From NCBI GenBank assembly GCA_945836785.1, contig CAMAMD010000027.1, positions 1 through 12,060 on the forward strand: a stretch of 12,060 bases of DNA. Direction: 5' to 3'. Positions 8,003 through 12,060 of the stretch are shown here, in pieces. The notes below the pieces were generated by a model that did not search any database, was not told the DNA's origin, and saw nothing but the letters and a program-made list of their open reading frames with translations. Positions within the stretch are counted from its first letter, which is position 1. The number at the start of each line of letters is the position of its first letter. The translations under genes were made by a program, and so were the position numbers. This stretch comes from an uncultured Clostridium sp. GTDB lineage: Bacteria > Bacillota_A > Clostridia > Lachnospirales > Lachnospiraceae.

Positions 8003-8704
8003 ATGAAGATATTAGTGATTATCCCGGCTTATAATGAGGCGGAAAATATAGTAAACACGGTCACTACGCTGACACAGACCTGTCCGTATGTGGATTATAT
8101 TATTATAAATGATTGCTCAAAGGATGAGACGGAACAGATATGCCGGGAAAACGGATTTCAATATATATCTTTGCCGGTCAATTTAGGTATCGGCGGAGGT
8201 ATGCAGACCGGATATCGGTATGCAAAAGAGCAGGGATATGATATTGCAATTCAGTTTGACGGAGATGGACAACATAATGCGGAGTATATTCAGGATTTGA
8301 TTGAACCAATCGAAAAAGGAGAGGCAGATCTTGTGATTGGTTCACGATTTATCAATAAAGAGGGTTTTCAGACTTCATTTATGAGAAGATTTGGTATTAA
8401 TTTGCTCGGCGGTGTTTTGAAATTGTGTGGTGGTGTCAAAATTACGGATGCGACCAGCGGTTTTCGTGCAGTTTCAAAGGATGTGATAGATTTCTTCTCT
8501 GTAAATTATGCGCAGGATTATCCTGAGCCTGAATCTATTATAGCGGCCAGAGTCAGTGGTTTTACGGTGAAGGAGGTTCCTGTTGTGATGAATGAGAGGA
8601 CCGCCGGTGTATCGTCCATCAGCAGCCTTAAGTCGGTTTATTATATGATAAAGGTGACATTGGCAATTCTTATATATCGTATTGTCGGAAAGAAATGGAG
8701 GTAG
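8003..8704 (+). CDS. GT2 glycosyltransferase, polyprenyl-phosphate mannosyl/glucosyl transferase (DPM)-like
   Basis: A 233-residue GT-A fold family 2 enzyme similar to dolichol-phosphate mannose synthase, expected to move a sugar from a nucleotide-sugar to a lipid phosphate carrier at the inner membrane face. Visible motifs: 'VIIPAYNEAENI' (5-16), 'INDCSKDET' (35-43), 'NLGIGGGMQTG' (60-70), the metal-binding 'DGDGQH' (86-91), 'GSRF' (113-116) and 'DATSGFRA' (149-156). There is no C-terminal pair of membrane helices of the kind seen in GtrB; only the stretch 213-227 is moderately hydrophobic, so the protein is probably peripheral. The ATG at 8003 is chosen over the GTG at 7991 because GTGAGGA (7991-7997) is a ribosome binding site 5 nt before it. 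It is the first gene of the operon. The actual sugar and acceptor cannot be read from sequence. Confidence 0.88.
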   Translation: MKILVIIPAYNEAENIVNTVTTLTQTCPYVDYIIINDCSKDETEQICRENGFQYISLPVNLGIGGGMQTGYRYAKEQGYDIAIQFDGDGQHNAEYIQDLIEPIEKGEADLVIGSRFINKEGFQTSFMRRFGINLLGGVLKLCGGVKITDATSGFRAVSKDVIDFFSVNYAQDYPEPESIIAARVSGFTVKEVPVVMNERTAGVSSISSLKSVYYMIKVTLAILIYRIVGKKWR

Positions 8705-8710
8705 TGCAAT

Positions 8711-9088
8711 ATGATGACAGATTTATTTCGTATCATACTTTTAACCGGTGTGTTGCTGTATCTTTTGCTGATTATCTGGTTAATGCGTAAAAGTAAGTTG
8801 AGTCTGAAATATTCCCTGATCTGGTTTTTAACCGGATTAGTGCTTCTGATTTGTGTGATATTCCCACAGTTGGTCCGAAACGTTACACAACTGATCGGAA
8901 TTTATTCGGAAGTTAATGCAGTCTTTTTTGTTGGAGTGTGTTTCCTTTTGCTGATTATCTTATTCTTGACTTCTGTAGCATCAGGATTGAGTGATCGTGT
9001 CCGAAATCTGACGCAGACCCAGGCGATGCTTGAAAAAAGAGTGCGAGATTTAGAAAGCTATGTGCAAGCTGAAAAAAGCAGTAAATAA
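8711..9088 (+). CDS. DUF2304-family small membrane protein
   Basis: A 125-residue protein with three predicted membrane helices (about 7-25, 33-52 and 69-88), then a charged segment with coiled-coil character (92-120, 'MLEKRVRDLESYVQ'). This layout, with the 'SLKYSLIWFLTGLVLL' second helix, matches the DUF2304 family, commonly found beside DPM-like GT2 genes. Function is unproven; a role as membrane anchor or partner of the glycosyltransferase is an inference from that pairing, and fits here because the upstream GT2 lacks obvious membrane helices. GGAGG (8697-8701) overlaps the end of the upstream gene and sits 9 nt from the first ATG, which is therefore preferred over the adjacent second ATG. 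The 6-nt gap supports co-translation. Confidence 0.82.
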   Translation: MMTDLFRIILLTGVLLYLLLIIWLMRKSKLSLKYSLIWFLTGLVLLICVIFPQLVRNVTQLIGIYSEVNAVFFVGVCFLLLIILFLTSVASGLSDRVRNLTQTQAMLEKRVRDLESYVQAEKSSK

Positions 9089-9111
9089 TGACTTAGAGTG
9101 AGGATATAATC

Positions 9112-9912
9112 ATGTATTACACAGGAAAAGATCATACTTTTGTGGTATGTGCATATAAGGAAAGTCCATATTTAAGAAAATGTATCCAGTCTCTGTGCAG
9201 ACAGCAGGTGAAAAGCAAGATTATTCTGGCAACTTCGACGCCCAATGCATATATTGATGGGATAGCCGAGGAGTTTCATATTCCTGTTTATGTGAATGAA
9301 GCAGAACCGGGAATTGCGACAGACTGGAATTTTGCGTATTCTAAGGCAGATACTGCACTTGTCACGATCGCACATCAGGATGATATTTACGATAAAAATT
9401 ATTTGTCATGTATCATAGATGCACTCAATCGTGTCAAAAGGCCAATATTGGCGCATACGGCTTATTATGAGATAAGAAACGGAAGTCCTGTTTACAGTAA
9501 CCGTTTGCTTAAGGTTAAGAAACTTATGCTTTTGCCACTTATTCCGCGGTTTACATGGAATAGCGTGTTTTTGCGCAGAATGTCTTTGGCATTTGGCTGT
9601 GCAATCTGCTGTCCGTCCGTGACATATGTAAAAGACAGGCTGCCGGAGGAACCGTTTGAAACTGGTTGCAAGGCTGATTTGGATTGGCAGGCATGGGAAA
9701 AATATTCGAAGTTGAAAGGGGCATTTTGCTATGTGTCAAAGCCGGTGATGGGGCACAGGGTACATGAGGCGTCAGAGACTTCCAATGTAATTGGCGAGGG
9801 AAATGGAAGAACGCCGGAGGATTATGCAATGTACAGAAAATTCTGGCCTAAGTTTATTGCCGATCGTTTAATTGGTTTTTATGAAAAGGGGCAGAGGAGC
9901 AATAAATTATAA
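9112..9912 (+). CDS. GT2 family glycosyltransferase (second, divergent)
   Basis: A 266-residue soluble GT-A type enzyme. The N-terminus 'HTFVVCAYKESPYLRKCIQSL' (8-28) is the nucleotide-sugar binding start of family 2. 'EPGIATDWNFAYSKADTALVTIAHQDDIYD' spans 65-94, with the metal-binding QDD at 89-91. 'KADLDWQAWEKYSK' (187-200) is the likely acceptor and catalytic-base region, and 'HRVHEAS' (215-221) follows the pattern of a C-terminal HxxxxS loop in many GT2 enzymes. There is no signal peptide or clear membrane helix. It is clearly distinct from the first GT2 and probably adds a sugar to a growing surface glycan; donor and acceptor are unknown. GTGAGGA (9098-9104) is 7 nt before the ATG, and the gap from the DUF2304 gene is 23 nt, so it belongs to the same operon. 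Confidence 0.85.
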   Translation: MYYTGKDHTFVVCAYKESPYLRKCIQSLCRQQVKSKIILATSTPNAYIDGIAEEFHIPVYVNEAEPGIATDWNFAYSKADTALVTIAHQDDIYDKNYLSCIIDALNRVKRPILAHTAYYEIRNGSPVYSNRLLKVKKLMLLPLIPRFTWNSVFLRRMSLAFGCAICCPSVTYVKDRLPEEPFETGCKADLDWQAWEKYSKLKGAFCYVSKPVMGHRVHEASETSNVIGEGNGRTPEDYAMYRKFWPKFIADRLIGFYEKGQRSNKL

Positions 9913-9945
9913 TATAGTTTGTTTTACAAATGATACGGGGGGAAT

Positions 9946-9972
9946 ATGAATTTATTCCTGCTTGTGCTGTGA
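9946..9972 (+). CDS. Possible 8-codon leader peptide (MNLFLLVL) before the LTA-synthase-like gene
   Basis: The 84 nt between the second GT2 and the LTA-synthase-like gene contain GGGGGG (9937-9942), then ATG at 9946 and a short frame of Met-Asn-Leu-Phe-Leu-Leu-Val-Leu ending in TGA (9970-9972). The G6 run could act as a ribosome binding site, though its spacing of 3 nt is short. Four of eight codons are Leu. The stop lies 24 nt before the next ATG, so the frame could assist re-initiation or act as a leader. So short an open frame can easily arise by chance. Confidence 0.2.
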   Translation: MNLFLLVL

Positions 9973-9996
9973 GATGTGCACAGTATGGAGGTAACA

Positions 9997-11967
9997 ATGA
10001 AAGAGATTATAAGTAAAATAAAGAATGCATTTAAATATTCCATTCATACGTGGATATTTAAGTGTCTGATGATCTCGGTTGTTTTGGAAATCATTTTGGA
10101 AATGCTTGGAAGACGATCTATCATAGCTGGTATTATGTTTGTAGTGAAGTCGCCGTTTGTATATTTTTATAATGTTTCTATTATATTTTTTACGATGTTG
10201 TTTGCGCTTTTCCTGCGTAAACGGTTGTTTGGCATTATTATTATAACGACAATATGGCTTACATGCGGTATCGTTAATTTTGTGGTTCTCGGCTACCGCG
10301 TTACGCCGTTTGCGGCGATTGATTTTTTGATGGTTGAAGACGCTCTTAGCATGCTGGATGTGTATTTTACAAAATGGCAGCAGGTATTGCTGGTGATAGC
10401 AGGCATTGCTGTGATAGCAGGACTTGTTTTCCTGTTTAAAAAGACACCGAAATTTGAGGGTGAGAGAAAAGTAAAACGTACGATGCTGCTTTGCGTTCTT
10501 GTATGGTGTGGAGTCAGCCTGCTCACCAGTTTTAATGTGAAACATAATATCATTTCCGACGATTTCGCCAACCTTGGAACGGCTTACCGGGATTATGGCT
10601 TTGCATATTGTTTTACAAACAGTATTATTGATAACGGAATCAGTAAACCTGATGATTACTCCGAGGAGACAATGGATGAAATTAAAACGGAACTTGATCA
10701 GGTAAAAGAATCAGGAAAGATGAAAACACCGAATGTCATAGTGATACAGCTTGAGTCTTTTTTCGATCCGAATCAGGTTGAGGGACTTACATTAAGTGAG
10801 AATCCGATTCCGAATTTCACCAGACTGAAGGAGGAGTATCCGTCCGGTTATTTGACGGTTCCGGCTTTGGGAGCGGGGACGGCCAATACAGAGTTTGAGG
10901 TTCTGACGGGTTTAAAATCATCATTTTTTGGTGCCGGGGAGTATCCTTATAAGACTACCGTGAATGAAACACCTGTGGAGAGTCTGTGCAGTCTATTGAA
11001 AAAACAGGGATATGGCACATATGCGATTCACAACAATAAGGGCTCTTTTTATGACAGAGAGAATGTGTACAATGAAATGGGATTTGATGCGTTTATCTCG
11101 CTTGAATATATGTATGATGTAGAATACACTTCAACCGGCTGGGCAAAGGATAAAACGCTTGTAAATGATATTATGAAATGTCTGAAGGATACCGACGGAC
11201 AGGATCTTGTATATACAATCAGTGTGCAGGGACATGGACGTTATCCGGCAGAGGAGGATACCTGTGAGGATCATGTGCAGGTCTCCTATGCGGATCCGGA
11301 TATGGAACAGCAAATTCATTATTATGTCAACCAGATATATGAAATGGATGAAATGATAGCCGATTTGATTGATGCACTGGATGCATATGGTGAAGATTAT
11401 GTACTTGTTCTTTACGGTGATCATCTGCCGTCACTGGATTTGCAGGAAGAACAGTTGCCGGATAGTAATTTGTTTCAGACAGAGTATATTATGGTAAATA
11501 ATATCAATCTCAGAATCAAAGATGAGGATATTGCGGCATATCAGCTGTCCACGAAGCTTCTCGAGGCATTGAATATACCGGAAGGCTATGCCCAGAAGGC
11601 ACAAAGAGCATATGAGGGTGAAGAACAGGACAGCAAATTATGTCTGATTGCCTATGATATGTTGTTTGGTGATAACTATATATATGATGGCGAAGCACCG
11701 GTGCCTGAAGGTGAAATGAGAAGAGGCGTGGATGAAATCAGTATTAAAGCGGTAAAAGATGAGGGTGACCATATTGTGGTTAGCGGAAAGAACTTTAATG
11801 AATTTTCCGTGGTATATGTGGGTGATGATGCGGTGGATACAATATATGTTGACCGCGGAAAGCTTATGGTGGAAGATGCGGAATTTGAGCAGGGAGATGT
11901 TATTACAGTAAAACAGGTGGATGAATCTAAACATATATTGAGTTCAACAGATGCTTATGTATATTAA
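9997..11967 (+). CDS. LTA synthase family membrane sulfatase-fold enzyme
   Basis: A 656-residue polytopic protein related to lipoteichoic acid synthase and other membrane phosphoglycerol transferases. There are about five N-terminal membrane helices (near 20-38, 52-73, 77-98, 128-147, 161-178), then an extracytoplasmic sulfatase fold (about 243-560). Active-site residues match LtaS: E253 in 'IQLESF', catalytic T295 in 'GAGTANTEFEVLTG', H413 in 'VQGHGRYP', and D475-H476 in 'YGDHLP'. In LtaS the Thr carries glycerol phosphate from phosphatidylglycerol. Residues 578-656 form an added beta-rich tail. The ATG at 9997 is chosen over the GTG at 9976 because GGAGG (9987-9991) is 5 nt upstream. As last gene of a glycan operon it may polymerise or decorate a surface glycan with a phospho-alcohol rather than make true LTA. 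Confidence 0.88.
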   Translation: MKEIISKIKNAFKYSIHTWIFKCLMISVVLEIILEMLGRRSIIAGIMFVVKSPFVYFYNVSIIFFTMLFALFLRKRLFGIIIITTIWLTCGIVNFVVLGYRVTPFAAIDFLMVEDALSMLDVYFTKWQQVLLVIAGIAVIAGLVFLFKKTPKFEGERKVKRTMLLCVLVWCGVSLLTSFNVKHNIISDDFANLGTAYRDYGFAYCFTNSIIDNGISKPDDYSEETMDEIKTELDQVKESGKMKTPNVIVIQLESFFDPNQVEGLTLSENPIPNFTRLKEEYPSGYLTVPALGAGTANTEFEVLTGLKSSFFGAGEYPYKTTVNETPVESLCSLLKKQGYGTYAIHNNKGSFYDRENVYNEMGFDAFISLEYMYDVEYTSTGWAKDKTLVNDIMKCLKDTDGQDLVYTISVQGHGRYPAEEDTCEDHVQVSYADPDMEQQIHYYVNQIYEMDEMIADLIDALDAYGEDYVLVLYGDHLPSLDLQEEQLPDSNLFQTEYIMVNNINLRIKDEDIAAYQLSTKLLEALNIPEGYAQKAQRAYEGEEQDSKLCLIAYDMLFGDNYIYDGEAPVPEGEMRRGVDEISIKAVKDEGDHIVVSGKNFNEFSVVYVGDDAVDTIYVDRGKLMVEDAEFEQGDVITVKQVDESKHILSSTDAYVY

Positions 11968-12015
11968 ATAAATATGAATAAAATGATAAAATAATGAAAA
12001 GTCGGTAAGAAGTGT

Positions 12016-12044
12016 TTGAATACCAGACAAAAATATTGTATAAT
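12016..12044 (+). promoter_or_regulatory. Sigma-A promoter reading out of the window
   Basis: TTGAAT (12016-12021) and a perfect TATAAT (12039-12044) are separated by 17 nt. Transcription would start near 12051 and serve a gene beyond the right edge. The stretch 11968-12015 between the LTA-synthase-like stop codon and this promoter is A/T-rich and shows no stem-loop, so read-through from the upstream operon cannot be excluded. Confidence 0.78.
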
Positions 12045-12060
12045 GATGTAACTAAAGATA

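Noticed and set aside
9908..9913. TATAAT as a -10 box for a separate promoter of the LTA-synthase-like gene
   Set aside because: The hexamer overlaps the end of the upstream gene and no acceptable -35 lies 16-18 nt before it (AAAGGG at 17 nt).
9952..10545. Long minus-strand frame (197 codons) opposite the LTA-synthase-like gene
   Set aside because: It lies antisense to a well-supported membrane enzyme, is rich in Lys, His, Asn and Tyr as expected from the reverse of hydrophobic codons, and has no recognisable domain or ribosome binding site.

Overview
The window reads like a chromosomal segment from a low- to mid-GC Gram-positive Clostridia, most likely a motile gut-type Lachnospiraceae (relatives of Roseburia, Eubacterium or Butyrivibrio). 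This is inferred from the protein sequence style, the strong AGGAGG-type ribosome binding sites, the sigma-A promoters, a CheV chemotaxis protein and an LTA-synthase-family membrane sulfatase. No mobile element, CRISPR array, integrase or phage gene is visible. All protein genes are on the + strand; the only minus-strand gene is a tRNA.

Layout. (1) 1-678: 3' part of a cheV-type gene (CheW domain plus receiver), cut by the window edge. (2) 736-7635: a tightly packed run of three genes: a class III aminotransferase of the acetylornithine type (argD), an M18 zinc aminopeptidase that starts 2 nt after it, and a 1426-residue membrane-anchored hybrid sensor that starts 7 nt after that. (3) 7636-8002: a spacer holding a probable terminator hairpin, a minus-strand tRNA-Gly(GCC), its promoter, an A/T-tract block and a near-consensus + strand promoter. 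(4) 8003-11967: a probable surface-glycan operon: a DPM-like GT2 glycosyltransferase, a DUF2304 membrane protein, a second GT2 glycosyltransferase and an LTA-synthase-family transmembrane sulfatase-fold enzyme. (5) 11968-12060: no gene, but a near-consensus promoter reading out of the window.

How the genes may work together. The last four genes are a coherent set: cytoplasmic sugar transfer onto lipid carriers or a polymer, a small membrane partner, and an extracytoplasmic phosphotransferase or hydrolase. They probably build or modify a wall- or membrane-linked polymer. The first run joins amino-acid and peptide metabolism genes to a very large sensor; whether this is functional or simple co-transcription cannot be told from sequence.

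The most notable observation is in the sensor. Its periplasm-facing part is a Reg_prop beta-propeller followed by a Y_Y_Y-like domain, and its cytoplasmic part is HisKA-HATPase-REC-Hpt, as in classical hybrid kinases. The phosphoacceptor histidine of the HisKA H-box is Asn815 (codon AAC, 5797-5799), while the ATP-binding motifs, the receiver aspartate (D1118) and the Hpt histidine (H1269) remain. It is therefore a candidate pseudo-histidine-kinase that keeps its phosphorelay modules. The remaining genes look ordinary. I do not see a clearly new multi-gene system here.
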